64,000 nucleotides of DNA from Pseudarthrobacter enclensis (lineage in GTDB: Bacteria > Actinomycetota > Actinomycetes > Actinomycetales > Micrococcaceae), in contig NZ_JAUSRE010000001.1 of assembly GCF_030811655.1 (NCBI RefSeq), positions 248,001 through 312,000 on the forward strand, written 5' to 3'. Positions 52,252 through 61,537 of this stretch are shown here, in pieces. The position numbers and the translations under genes are program-made. A model generated the notes under the pieces. That model saw only the letters and a list, made by a program, of their open reading frames with translations, searched no databases and had not been told where the DNA came from. The first letter of the stretch is position 1. Each line of letters opens with the position of its first letter.

Positions 52252-54510
52252 TTGGAGGGTCCCGAAATCCAGTTCTCGGAAGCAGTCATTGACAATGGCC
52301 GTTTCGGCAAGCGCGTAATCCGCTTCGAAACCGGCCGCCTTGCCAAGCAGGCAGCCGGCGCAGCCATGGTGTACATCGACGATGACACCGCGCTGCTGTC
52401 CGCCACCACCGCCGGCAAGCACCCGCGTGAAGGCTTCGACTTCTTCCCGCTGACCGTCGACGTCGAAGAGCGCATGTACGCTGCCGGCCGCATCCCGGGT
52501 TCGTTCTTCCGCCGCGAAGGCCGCCCGTCCACCGAAGCCATCCTGGCCTGCCGCCTGATGGACCGCCCGCTGCGCCCCGCCTTCATCAAGGGCCTGCGCA
52601 ACGAGGTCCAGATCGTGGTGACCGTCCTGGCCATCAACCCGGACGAGCTCTACGACGTTGTGGCCATCAACGCCTCCTCGATGTCCACCCAGCTGTCCGG
52701 CCTGCCGTTCTCCGGCCCCATCGGCGGCGTCCGCGTTGCCCTGGTAAACGACGAGAACGGTTCCCAGTGGGTCGCGTTCCCCAAGCACTCCCAGCTGGAG
52801 AACTCGGTCTTCAACATGGTTGTCGCCGGCCGCGTTGCCGGTGACGACGTCGCCATCATGATGGTTGAGGCCGAAGCCACGGACAACTCCTGGAACCTCA
52901 TCAAGGAACAGGGCGCAACCGCTCCCACCGAAGAGGTTGTGGCCGAGGGCCTTGAGGCTGCCAAGCCGTTCATCAAGGCACTGTGCGACGCCCAGGCCGA
53001 CCTCGCCGCCCGCGCTGCCAAGCCCACGGTCGAGTTCCCGGTCTTCCTGGACTACGAGGACGACGTTTACGCCGCCGTCGAGTCCGCTGCAGCCGACAAG
53101 CTCGCCGCTGTCTTCCAGATCGCCGACAAGCAGGAGCGCGACAACGCTTCCGACGCTCTCAAGGACGAGGTCCTGGCCAACCTGGCCGGCCAGTTCGAAG
53201 GCCGCGAGAAGGAACTGTCCGCAGCCTTCCGCTCGGTCACCAAGCACGTTGTGCGCCAGCGCATCCTCAAGGACCAGATCCGCATCGACGGCCGTGGCCT
53301 GACGGACATCCGCCAGCTTACCGCCGAGGTTGAGGTCCTGCCCCGCGTCCACGGCTCGGCCATCTTCGAACGCGGCGAGACCCAGATCATGGGTGTCACC
53401 ACGCTGAACATGCTGAAGATGGAACAGCAGATCGACTCGCTGTCTCCGGTCACGCGCAAGCGCTACATGCACAACTACAACTTCCCGCCGTACTCCACCG
53501 GTGAGACCGGCCGCGTGGGCTCGCCCAAGCGCCGCGAAATCGGCCACGGCGCCCTGGCAGAGCGCGCACTCGTGCCCGTCCTGCCGTCCCGCGAAGAGTT
53601 CCCGTACGCCATCCGCCAGGTGTCCGAGGCCCTCGGATCCAACGGTTCGACGTCGATGGGTTCCGTCTGCGCCTCCACCCTGTCCCTGCTGAACGCCGGT
53701 GTGCCCCTGAAGGCCGCCGTCGCCGGCATCGCCATGGGCCTGGTCTCCGACCAGGTTGACGGCCAGACCCGCTACGCAGCCCTGACCGACATCCTCGGCG
53801 CCGAAGACGCCTTCGGTGACATGGACTTCAAGGTTGCCGGTACCTCCGAGTTCGTCACGGCCATCCAGCTGGACACCAAGCTCGACGGCATCCCCGCATC
53901 CGTTCTGGCGGCGGCCCTGAAGCAGGCCCGCGAAGCACGCCTGCACATCCTCGAGGTCATCAACTCGGCCATCGACACCCCGGACGAGCTCTCCGAGTTC
54001 GCTCCGCGCGTCATCGCCGTGAAGATCCCCGTGGACAAGATCGGCGAGGTCATCGGCCCCAAGGGCAAGATGATCAACCAGATCCAGGAAGACACCGGCG
54101 CCGACATCTCCATCGAGGACGACGGCACGGTCTACATTGGCGCCACCAACGGCCCGTCTGCCGACGCAGCACGCTCCGCCATCAACGCCATCGCGAACCC
54201 GCAGGTCCCGGAAATCGGCGAGCGTTACCTGGGTACGGTCGTCAAGACCACCACCTTCGGTGCTTTCGTGTCGCTGACCCCGGGCAAGGACGGCCTCCTG
54301 CACATCTCCGAGCTCCGCAAGCTGGCCAACGGCAAGCGCGTGGACAACGTGGAGGACGTGGTCTCCGTCGGACAGAAGATCCAGGTGGAAATCACCAAGA
54401 TCGATGACCGCGGAAAGCTCTCGCTCGCCCCGGTGGTTGCCGAGGAAGAGGCTCCGGCCGACTCCGAGCGCGTCCACGCCACGGAGCCCGCTGAAGGCGC
54501 TGACGTCTAA
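52252..54510 (+). CDS. pnp: Polyribonucleotide nucleotidyltransferase
   Basis: 752 aa, degrades RNA from the 3' end by phosphorolysis. Two RNase PH-like domains (about 10-235 and 320-560), a KH domain (about 590-650, [20 protein letters not shown]) and an S1 domain (about 660-730, [18 protein letters not shown]), then an acidic tail. The TTG at 52252 is taken as start because GGAGG lies eight bases upstream and the protein then begins (M)[18 protein letters not shown], the usual actinobacterial N-terminus. GTG 52243 is an alternative. A perfect hairpin terminator follows. Confidence 0.96.
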   Translation: MEGPEIQFSEAVIDNGRFGKRVIRFETGRLAKQAAGAAMVYIDDDTALLSATTAGKHPREGFDFFPLTVDVEERMYAAGRIPGSFFRREGRPSTEAILACRLMDRPLRPAFIKGLRNEVQIVVTVLAINPDELYDVVAINASSMSTQLSGLPFSGPIGGVRVALVNDENGSQWVAFPKHSQLENSVFNMVVAGRVAGDDVAIMMVEAEATDNSWNLIKEQGATAPTEEVVAEGLEAAKPFIKALCDAQADLAARAAKPTVEFPVFLDYEDDVYAAVESAAADKLAAVFQIADKQERDNASDALKDEVLANLAGQFEGREKELSAAFRSVTKHVVRQRILKDQIRIDGRGLTDIRQLTAEVEVLPRVHGSAIFERGETQIMGVTTLNMLKMEQQIDSLSPVTRKRYMHNYNFPPYSTGETGRVGSPKRREIGHGALAERALVPVLPSREEFPYAIRQVSEALGSNGSTSMGSVCASTLSLLNAGVPLKAAVAGIAMGLVSDQVDGQTRYAALTDILGAEDAFGDMDFKVAGTSEFVTAIQLDTKLDGIPASVLAAALKQAREARLHILEVINSAIDTPDELSEFAPRVIAVKIPVDKIGEVIGPKGKMINQIQEDTGADISIEDDGTVYIGATNGPSADAARSAINAIANPQVPEIGERYLGTVVKTTTFGAFVSLTPGKDGLLHISELRKLANGKRVDNVEDVVSVGQKIQVEITKIDDRGKLSLAPVVAEEEAPADSERVHATEPAEGADV

Positions 54511-54540
54511 CAGTCCGGGCTTCCGGGCATCAGCATGAAT

Positions 54541-54580
54541 CGGCGGGACCGGTGGATGATCCACCGGTCCCGCCGCTGTT
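54541..54580 (+). terminator. Hairpin terminator after pnp
   Basis: Perfect 17-base arms (54541-54557 and 54559-54575; CGGCGGGACCGGTGGAT and its complement) around one G. It begins 30 bases after the pnp stop and is followed by CTGTT. Confidence 0.8.
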
Positions 54581-54622
54581 ACGATGGCAGCCAGATCCGG
54601 CTGCCCGTCCTGAAAGGCATCA

Positions 54623-55966
54623 ATGACTGTTGTACCCCTGCCGCTTGAGCAGAACCACGCCGGCGACACCCTGGTCCACGGCTCCGACGGCGGGTCCGAG
54701 GTCCGGCGTTCCGTGCTGCCGGGGGGAGTGCGGGTACTGACGGAAGCGATGCCGGGGCAGCGGTCCGCCACCATCGGGTTTTGGGTTGGCGTGGGTTCCC
54801 GGGACGAGGCGCCCGGCCAGCACGGGTCCACCCACTTCCTGGAGCACCTGCTGTTCAAGGGCACCAAGCGCCGTACTGCCTTGGAGATTGCTTCGGCGTT
54901 CGACGAGGTGGGCGGCGAGTCGAACGCGGCAACAGCCAAGGAAAGCACCTGCTACTTTGCCCGGGTCCTCGATTCGGACCTTCCCATGGCAATTGACGTG
55001 ATTGCGGACATGATCACCGGTGCTGTGCTGGACCCCGATGAGATGGAGCAGGAACGGGACGTCATCCTCGAGGAAATCGCGATGGACAGCGATGACCCCA
55101 CCGACGTTGCCCACGAACACTTTGTCGCCGCGGTCCTGGGCAGCCATCCTCTCGGCCGCCCCATCGGCGGTACACCCACGGCCATCAAGGCCGTTGCCCG
55201 CGACTCCGTCTGGGAGCACTACCGCAGGTACTACAAGCCGCAGGAACTCGTCATCACCGCCGCGGGCGGCCTCGACCACGACGTCGTCTGCGGACTCGTG
55301 GTGGAGGCCCTTGAGTCCTCGGGGTGGTCGCTGGAGCCTGACGCGGCCCCCGTGCAGCGGCGGTCAACGGAGCGGGCCCTGATCACCGGCACCGCCGGCC
55401 TGCACGTGGTCAAGCGAGCCGTGGAGCAGGCGAACATCATCATGGGATGCCCCACGATCGTCGCCACCGACGAACGCCGCTACGTCATGAGCGTCCTGAA
55501 CGCAGTCCTGGGCGGAGGCATGTCCTCCCGGCTGTTCCAGGAAGTCCGCGAGAAGCGGGGCTTGGTGTACTCCACCTACTCCTTCGCTTCGTCATACGCC
55601 GACGCCGGCTACTTCGGCATGTACGCCGGCTGCACGCCATCCAAGGTACGCCAGGTGGTGGACCTGCTGGGCGTGGAGTTGGACAAGCTCGCCGAGCACG
55701 GCATTTCGGACGATGAACTCCGCAAGGCAGTGGGCCAGCTGGGCGGCGGAATCGTCCTGGCGCTGGAGGACACCGGCTCCCGCATGTCCCGGCTGGGCCG
55801 GGCCGAGCTGGTCTCCGGCGAATACCAGGACATCGACGAAACCCTTCGCCTGATCAAAGCCGTCACGGCAGAGCAGGTGCAGGAACTGGCCGCAGAACTC
55901 GCTGCCGCACCGCGGACCATCACAGTAGTGGGCCCTTTTGAAGAGTCGGAGACGTTCGGGCTGTAA
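54623..55966 (+). CDS. M16-family zinc metallopeptidase (PqqL/MPP-like)
   Basis: 447 aa. Inverted zinc motif HFLEH (His71, Glu74, His75) with a further Glu downstream (EVGGESNAATAKESTCYF near 95-112). The C-terminal M16 half has LNAVLGGGMSSRLFQEVREKR near 292-312. This is the conserved peptidase after pnp in Gram-positive bacteria (PepR/YmxG-like); substrates are unknown. AAAGG precedes the ATG. Confidence 0.95.
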   Translation: MTVVPLPLEQNHAGDTLVHGSDGGSEVRRSVLPGGVRVLTEAMPGQRSATIGFWVGVGSRDEAPGQHGSTHFLEHLLFKGTKRRTALEIASAFDEVGGESNAATAKESTCYFARVLDSDLPMAIDVIADMITGAVLDPDEMEQERDVILEEIAMDSDDPTDVAHEHFVAAVLGSHPLGRPIGGTPTAIKAVARDSVWEHYRRYYKPQELVITAAGGLDHDVVCGLVVEALESSGWSLEPDAAPVQRRSTERALITGTAGLHVVKRAVEQANIIMGCPTIVATDERRYVMSVLNAVLGGGMSSRLFQEVREKRGLVYSTYSFASSYADAGYFGMYAGCTPSKVRQVVDLLGVELDKLAEHGISDDELRKAVGQLGGGIVLALEDTGSRMSRLGRAELVSGEYQDIDETLRLIKAVTAEQVQELAAELAAAPRTITVVGPFEESETFGL

Positions 55967-56030
55967 GACGCTGGCGCGGCGGCCGCCAAGAGTCCATCCT
56001 GAGGTAGCAGCGATTCTTGGGAGGGGCGGC

Positions 56031-56543
56031 GTGACAGCGAACCAGCCGGCGCAGGTGCAGGTGCATCCTGCCCTGTCAGCCCTCCTTGGCCATTGGCGGG
56101 GAAGCACCCGCGTGGCTGCGGGGCCTTGGGGGCCCGCCAGCGACGTGGAAGCTGAAGTTTCGTATACCCGGGTGGCCGGTGGCCTTGGGACGGTACAGAG
56201 CTACCGGCACGTTGAGCCGGACGGGGGCCACTTCGAAGGGCACGGCATCTTCACCCTCGACCCCGTCCATCCGGATGTGCTTTGGTACTACGTGGACAGC
56301 CCTGGTGGCGGCCCGGGTACAGCCGCGCGCTGCACCTGGCACGACGGCGTCCTGCGCATTGAACGCCACGGCGACGGCGGCTGGACGCGCCATTCAATCT
56401 GGGTGGAAGACGATGTCCTGACCCATGTCACCGACCTCCGGTCCCCCGACACGCACGACGGCGGCGACTCACCCGAGGCTGGGATCGACGGCAAGGCTTC
56501 GCCCTACCGGCCGTTCATGCGCTCGGTATTTCAACGGGCGTGA
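56031..56543 (+). CDS. DUF1579-family (FABP-like beta-barrel) protein
   Basis: 170 aa from the GTG at 56031, with GGGAGGGG just upstream; the frame extends 31 codons further without support. [21 protein letters not shown] near 10-30 and YTRVAGGLGTVQSYRHVEPDG near 48-68 match the DUF1579/heme-binding-like barrel pattern (nitrobindin/THAP4 type: P-x-L-x-x-L-x-G-x-W-x-G). If it is a nitrobindin-like protein it could bind heme, but the proximal His is not certain from sequence. 64 bases after the M16 gene. Confidence 0.72.
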   Translation: MTANQPAQVQVHPALSALLGHWRGSTRVAAGPWGPASDVEAEVSYTRVAGGLGTVQSYRHVEPDGGHFEGHGIFTLDPVHPDVLWYYVDSPGGGPGTAARCTWHDGVLRIERHGDGGWTRHSIWVEDDVLTHVTDLRSPDTHDGGDSPEAGIDGKASPYRPFMRSVFQRA

Positions 56544-56606
56544 CAGCAATTGATCGCGGTAGTGGCTACAGGACAGCGTTAAGAAGGCAGCGAGGTGTCT
56601 CCACTG

Positions 56607-58274
56607 TCACGTCAGCGAGAGCAGTAGCTCCCAGTCTGTTTGTGGGTCTGGCGGCAACATAAAGGGTTTCGCGTAGAAGTCGTCCCAGAGGGCATCGGTA
56701 GCGCAGAGGTCGTCCGGATCCAGCAGGTTGTCCCCGTCGGGTTCCTCCATTTCCAGCTCCGGCCACGCTGGGACCTCGGCAAGCACTTCCTTGTTAGGCA
56801 AATCCTCCAGCGGCCTGGTTGCATCTGATTCAGCTGTGGCAGTGGGCGGGGCTGCCGTGTGCGGTGCGGTTTCCAGCGCAGCGGTGAAATTACTCCACGG
56901 CAAAATTCCCGGTGGCCAGTGCGTTGGTTCTCGGTCTGGGTGTTCGGGTTTGTAGTGGCGGCCGCTGGGTGAGGTCCAACCGGGTGGCTCATGTTGGGTT
57001 GCGGCATCAGGTACCCATGCCCGGGCGTGCTTCAGGTGGTGGTGTTTCGGGCAAAGTTGTCCGAGATTGCTGATCCCGGTGCTTCCACCGTGTTCCCAAG
57101 CTGTGCCATGGTCGATTTCGTTGTCGGGGGTGCGGTTGGTGCAGCCGGGGAAGGTGCACTTGCCGTCGCGCATCCTGATCCATTGTTTGATGGTTTCGGT
57201 GAGCCGGTAGTTTGTCCTGCCGATTTCCAGTGGTGCCCCGTCGCGGGGGTCGACCAGGACCCGGTAGAACGAATGCGCCCCGTCAGCGACGAGTTTGCGG
57301 GCCGTGGACGCGGGGATTGGGCCGAGGCCGTCGAGCGTGGCGGGTTCGTCGGTGCTGCCGAGGAGGGAGAACACCGGCACGGTGACCAGGACGTCGGCCT
57401 TGGGGGTGGGTGTCTTGATGGGCCCGGCAGGGTTTCCGGCACCGAGCAGCAGGGAGGCGGCGATGTCGGGGCGGAGTTGGGTGAGGGTGCGGGCCTCGTC
57501 CGGGCTTTGGAGGCCGCGGGCGGTGGCGGTGGTGCGGTTCCTGATGGCGCACGCGGTGTCGCCGGGGAGGTAGAGGGAGAGCCAGGCCATGCCGTCCCGG
57601 TCGGGGCTGTATTCCATCCGCCGGTCCGTCACACCTTTGGCGTGGCGTTTCTCAATGGAGTCGGGGTGGTGGCGTTCCCGCCACCCACGGACTTTCGCCC
57701 GGAACCGGAACGGGACAAGCTCACCGGGGGCTGCGCCGCGTGCGGGGTTGGGGGCGTCGGGGTCGAAGAAATGCGCCACCAACTCCATGGCGCCTTCGGG
57801 GGTGAGTTCTTCGGTTTCGTCGGCAATGATGCGGGCGTGCTGCCAGGACACGGCACCGGCGGACAGGGCCTCGAGCACCGGTGGCAGGGAACAGGGCCGC
57901 CGTGACTGGTCCACCAACGCGCCCGCGGCCGCGGAGCTGATGGTCAGGACCCCGGCGATCTCCTCCACGACAGACATCTCCGCATAGGTGCGGTCCTGCA
58001 GGGAGGCATCCGGCCCGGTCATGGCCTGCTGCAACCGGACGCACTCCGTCACGTCCCGCGCCTTCACCGCCGCAAGCTGCGCCTCCAACCGGGCAACAAC
58101 CTCCAACCGCTCCAGGCACAGCTCATATCGGCGCTGCAGCACGTCGATATCTCCAGCCGAAGCAGTCAGCGCAGGATGTTCGAGGTTCCGGTCCTCAAGA
58201 ACCAGCGCATCAAGGGCAGCGACAGAGGCACGAACGCCCTCCAGCACCGCCCCAAAACCACCGTTGATTCCCAT
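56607..58274 (-). CDS. DUF222-HNH endonuclease family protein
   Basis: 555 aa from the ATG at 58274. An N-terminal DUF222 region covers about 30-350. The HNH domain is near 415-460 and includes CTFPGCTNRTPDNEIDHG, then a WEHGGSTGISNLGQLC-type stretch and CPKHHHLKH, with paired Cys and the catalytic IDH. The Pro/Thr-rich C-terminal tail is unlike the core. This is the multi-copy actinobacterial 13E12 family, thought to be mobile or selfish. It lies 91 bases after moaD on the same strand, breaking no conserved gene. Confidence 0.88.
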   Translation of the reverse strand: MGINGGFGAVLEGVRASVAALDALVLEDRNLEHPALTASAGDIDVLQRRYELCLERLEVVARLEAQLAAVKARDVTECVRLQQAMTGPDASLQDRTYAEMSVVEEIAGVLTISSAAAGALVDQSRRPCSLPPVLEALSAGAVSWQHARIIADETEELTPEGAMELVAHFFDPDAPNPARGAAPGELVPFRFRAKVRGWRERHHPDSIEKRHAKGVTDRRMEYSPDRDGMAWLSLYLPGDTACAIRNRTTATARGLQSPDEARTLTQLRPDIAASLLLGAGNPAGPIKTPTPKADVLVTVPVFSLLGSTDEPATLDGLGPIPASTARKLVADGAHSFYRVLVDPRDGAPLEIGRTNYRLTETIKQWIRMRDGKCTFPGCTNRTPDNEIDHGTAWEHGGSTGISNLGQLCPKHHHLKHARAWVPDAATQHEPPGWTSPSGRHYKPEHPDREPTHWPPGILPWSNFTAALETAPHTAAPPTATAESDATRPLEDLPNKEVLAEVPAWPELEMEEPDGDNLLDPDDLCATDALWDDFYAKPFMLPPDPQTDWELLLSLT

Positions 58275-58365
58275 ACCCACATCATCCAACCAGGGTCTGA
58301 CAATCGAGCCCGCCCGCAGAGCCCGGACAGTCAAAACCCGCATGGCTCCGGCTGCCCTGTGCTGG

Positions 58366-58632
58366 CTAGCCCCCCGCGAACGGCGGCAGTACGTCCACCA
58401 CGTCGTCGGGACCCAGCACCGTCGCCTGGTCCCGCACGGCCACCTCATTGAGCAGGAAGCTGCTGCGGGAGAGGAGGCGGGGGAGTGGCGGGGTCCCGGC
58501 GGGGGGCTCGGGCCGTTCCACCGCTGCTACGGCTGCCAGCAGGTCAGCCACCGTGGCTCCGGCAGGCAGGTCGAACTTCTCGTCCTCAAAGCCTGCGGCA
58601 GCGCGTGCGGCAGCAAAGTAACGTACCAACAT
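58366..58632 (-). CDS. moaD: Molybdopterin synthase sulfur-carrier subunit
   Basis: 88 aa ubiquitin-like protein ending in the required C-terminal Gly-Gly (DVVDVLPPFAGG), which is thiocarboxylated and donates sulfur to precursor Z together with MoaE. It starts six bases after the moaA stop, so it is second in the minus-strand moaA-moaD unit. moaE lies on the other arm of the cluster at the window end. Confidence 0.93.
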   Translation of the reverse strand: MLVRYFAAARAAAGFEDEKFDLPAGATVADLLAAVAAVERPEPPAGTPPLPRLLSRSSFLLNEVAVRDQATVLGPDDVVDVLPPFAGG

Positions 58633-58637
58633 CTCTG

Positions 58638-59765
58638 TCAGCCCCCGATGGCACTCATGCTGCGGTCCGGCTGGACGAAGTCCGGAGCGTCCAGGCCCAC
58701 ATGGTCCATGCCGTGGGCTTTAGGTTTGATCCACATGGCGTCCTGCCACCGCTGGGCCAGCTCATCATCGCTGGCACCGGAGCGAAGCAGGCCCAGCAAA
58801 TCGAACTCCTCCCGCGAGAACAGGCAGCTCATGATCTTGCCCTCGGCGGTGATCCTGGTGCGCCGGCAGTCGGAGCAGAACGGCTCAGTCACGGAGGCAA
58901 TGATGCCCACTGTTCCCAAAACCGGTCCGTCGGCGTCCAGCGAACCTTCCGCCCGCCGTCGTACCTCAAAACGTTCCGCCGGGGCACCGTCACGTTCGCG
59001 GGGATCGGGGCTAAGGACGAAGTCGCGGGACAGCAATCCGCGGATTTCAGCCGCGGTGATCATGTTGCGGCGCGTCCAGCCGTGGTCGGCATCGAGCGGC
59101 ATCTGCTCGATGAACCGCAGTTCGTACCCTCGCTCCAGGGCCCAGGCCAGCAGCTGCGGCGACTCGGCATCATTGATGCCCCTCATCAGAACGGCGTTCA
59201 ATTTGACCGGGCCAAGGCCCGCAGCCCAGGCGGCGTCAACGCCGGCCAGGACCTGGTCCAGGAAAGGTCGGCGGGTCAGCTTGGTGAACGTTTCCTCATG
59301 CAGCGAATCCAGGGAGACGTTGATGCGCGTCAGGCCGGCGTCCTTGAGCGCCGCCGCCTTCTTCGCCAGCCCAACAGCGTTGGTAGTCATGGAAATCGGG
59401 AGGTCCGGGTGGTTGGCCCGCAGGGCAGCGATGATCTCCACCAGGTCATGCCTGACCAGCGGCTCCCCGCCCGTCAGCCGCAGTTCGCGGACACCCAGCT
59501 GGTCCACGCCGACGCGCACTATCCGAATGATTTCCGCAGCCGACATCACCGCCTGCTTTGCCAGCCATTCCAGGCCTTCAGCCGGCATGCAGTACGTGCA
59601 GCGGAGGTTGCACTTATCGGTCAGGGACAACCGCATGTCTGTGGCCCGGCGTCCATAGCGGTCCACCAGTCCAGCAGGCGCATCCGCAGGCCGGCGCGCG
59701 GGAACGGCGGGCAGCGCCGATGCTGCTTCCTCCCGCGGCTGGGGCATGCCTAGCTGGACACTCAT
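58638..59765 (-). CDS. moaA: GTP 3',8-cyclase
   Basis: 375 aa radical-SAM enzyme, first step of molybdenum-cofactor synthesis. N-terminal [4Fe-4S] motif CNLRCTYC (Cys52, Cys56, Cys59), the C-terminal second cluster in EPFCSDCRRTRI near 285-296, and the conserved C-terminal Gly-Gly (SMSAIGG). It has a 30-residue Pro/Ala-rich N-terminal extension. A TAGCCT hexamer stands six bases before the ATG, suggesting a leaderless mRNA. Confidence 0.96.
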   Translation of the reverse strand: MSVQLGMPQPREEAASALPAVPARRPADAPAGLVDRYGRRATDMRLSLTDKCNLRCTYCMPAEGLEWLAKQAVMSAAEIIRIVRVGVDQLGVRELRLTGGEPLVRHDLVEIIAALRANHPDLPISMTTNAVGLAKKAAALKDAGLTRINVSLDSLHEETFTKLTRRPFLDQVLAGVDAAWAAGLGPVKLNAVLMRGINDAESPQLLAWALERGYELRFIEQMPLDADHGWTRRNMITAAEIRGLLSRDFVLSPDPRERDGAPAERFEVRRRAEGSLDADGPVLGTVGIIASVTEPFCSDCRRTRITAEGKIMSCLFSREEFDLLGLLRSGASDDELAQRWQDAMWIKPKAHGMDHVGLDAPDFVQPDRSMSAIGG

Positions 59766-59771
59766 AAATTC

Positions 59772-59777
59772 AGGCTA
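59772..59777 (-). promoter_or_regulatory. -10 element of moaA (leaderless layout)
   Basis: TAGCCT on the minus strand, six bases (GAATTT) before the ATG at 59765. No ribosome site is visible. Confidence 0.5.
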
Positions 59778-59873
59778 CGCCACGTTGAGCCGCCCATCAC
59801 AGCCGTGACTTCCGCAGATCCGGCCGAGTCCCGGCCAAGGGCCCCGATCCGCCCCGGGGACCGCCGGCGAACC

Positions 59874-59879
59874 TATGCT
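59874..59879 (+). promoter_or_regulatory. -10 element of the molybdopterin oxidoreductase gene (leaderless layout)
   Basis: TATGCT, six bases (GAAGGT), then the GTG at 59886. Together with the moaA element 97 bases away it makes a compact divergent promoter. Confidence 0.5.
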
Positions 59880-59885
59880 GAAGGT

Positions 59886-61514
59886 GTGAACATTTCCCGG
59901 CAAAAGCAGGGGTCGGACGACGACGGCGCACGGCTTGGGGAGCGGGCGGACAGTCCCGTTCGGCAACAGGCAGTCCGGCGCGGCGTGGGCGGTTGGGCCG
60001 CCGCCGCCGGGATAGTCGCAGCCGGCGGGGGCGTCGCAGCGGGAGAGCTGGTGGCCGGGTTCGCCAGCCCGTCCCTTTCACCCCTGACCGCTGTTGGCGG
60101 GGCCGTCATCGATGCAGTCCCGCCGGGCGTTAAAGACTGGGCGGTCTCGCTCTTCGGGACGGCAGACAAGGCAGCCCTCCTGGCGGGCATGGCGTTGGTC
60201 ATCGCCGCACTGGCCGCACTTGCCGGAGTCCTTGAGTTCCGAAGACGGTTCGCCGGTTCCTCGGTGGTGGCCATCTTCGGCCTGGCGGGCGCGGCCGCGG
60301 TCCTGACGCGTTCCCAAATGACCCTGCCGGCCCTGATCTCCCCGCTCGTGGCTGCGGTGGTCGCAGTCGCACTCCTGCGGTTCCTGGTGGGCAGGCTGCA
60401 CGGGTGGGAAGACGCAGAGGACGGGGAAAGCGTCGCGGCCGCGGGTTCCCGCCGGATCTTCCTCCAGGCCTTTGCCATTACCGCAGCGGCTTCCGCTGCA
60501 GGCGGCGTGGTGGCAGGAATCTGGCGCGGCGCCGCTGCTGCCGTCAGCGAAGCCAGGGCGCGCATAGGCCTCCCGGTACCGGCATCACCGGCGCCGTCCA
60601 TCCCGGCCGGTGCCGAGTCAGGCGTGGCAGGCGTAACCCCGATCGTCACGCCAAACCGCGACTTTTACCGGATCGACACGGCACTCTCCGTTCCGGCGGT
60701 GAACCCGGACACCTGGGTCCTCAAAGTGACAGGGATGGTGGCCCGGGAAGTCCAGCTTTCCTTCTCCGACCTGCTGGCGAAACCCCTGACGGAACGCCAC
60801 ATCACCATCGCCTGCGTTTCCAACGGCGTTGGCGGGGACCTGATCGGCAACGCCCGCTGGCTCGGGTGGCCGGTCCGCGACCTCCTCGCCCAGGCCGTTC
60901 CGCAGCCGGGCGCGGACATGGTCCTCTCCCGCAGCACCGACGGTTGGACCGCCGGGACGCCCCTGGAAGTCCTCACCGACAACCGGGATGCCCTGCTCGC
61001 CGTCGCCATGAATGGTGAACCCCTGCCGCTTGAGCACGGTTTCCCGGTCCGGCTGGTTGTGCCCGGACTTTACGGCTACGTCTCTGCCACCAAATGGCTG
61101 ACAGAACTCAAGGTCACCCGGTTCGCGGACGACGCCGGGTACTGGACTCCGCGCGGGTGGTCCGAGCGCGGCCCCATCAAGATCTCATCCCGCATCGACG
61201 TTCCCCGCAGCGGGCGTCCCGCCAACCCGGGAAGCGTGGTGTTCGCAGGTGTCGCCTGGGCCCAGCACACCGGCATCAGGGCTGTTGAGCTGCGGATCAA
61301 CAGGGGACCCTGGAAGGAGGCGGAGCTCGCTTCCGGCATCTCGGTGGACACCTGGTACCAGTGGAAGCTGGCGGTTGACCTCACCCCGGGCCAGTACGAG
61401 GTACAGGTCCGCGCCACGGGCCTGGACGGCCGGCCCCAGGACGAAACGTCACGGCCCCCCGCACCTGACGGGGCCACGGGATTCCACACGGTTAGAGTTG
61501 ACGTGAAATCCTGA
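59886..61514 (+). CDS. Membrane-anchored sulfite-oxidase-family molybdopterin oxidoreductase
   Basis: 542 aa from the GTG at 59886; a GTG at 59805 is in frame but lies upstream of the -10 hexamer. About four or five N-terminal transmembrane segments (about 30-215) precede a periplasm-facing SUOX-fold domain with the molybdenum-ligand Cys310 in TIACVSNGVGGDLIGNARW and KWLTELKVTRF near 405, then a C-terminal Mo-co dimerisation domain (about 430-540). Substrate unknown; the family includes sulfite oxidases and YedY-like reductases. It heads the plus-strand Moco operon and is a natural consumer of the cofactor. Confidence 0.9.
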   Translation: MNISRQKQGSDDDGARLGERADSPVRQQAVRRGVGGWAAAAGIVAAGGGVAAGELVAGFASPSLSPLTAVGGAVIDAVPPGVKDWAVSLFGTADKAALLAGMALVIAALAALAGVLEFRRRFAGSSVVAIFGLAGAAAVLTRSQMTLPALISPLVAAVVAVALLRFLVGRLHGWEDAEDGESVAAAGSRRIFLQAFAITAAASAAGGVVAGIWRGAAAAVSEARARIGLPVPASPAPSIPAGAESGVAGVTPIVTPNRDFYRIDTALSVPAVNPDTWVLKVTGMVAREVQLSFSDLLAKPLTERHITIACVSNGVGGDLIGNARWLGWPVRDLLAQAVPQPGADMVLSRSTDGWTAGTPLEVLTDNRDALLAVAMNGEPLPLEHGFPVRLVVPGLYGYVSATKWLTELKVTRFADDAGYWTPRGWSERGPIKISSRIDVPRSGRPANPGSVVFAGVAWAQHTGIRAVELRINRGPWKEAELASGISVDTWYQWKLAVDLTPGQYEVQVRATGLDGRPQDETSRPPAPDGATGFHTVRVDVKS

Positions 61515-61537
61515 CGGCCGCGACCAAAGGCGTATTC

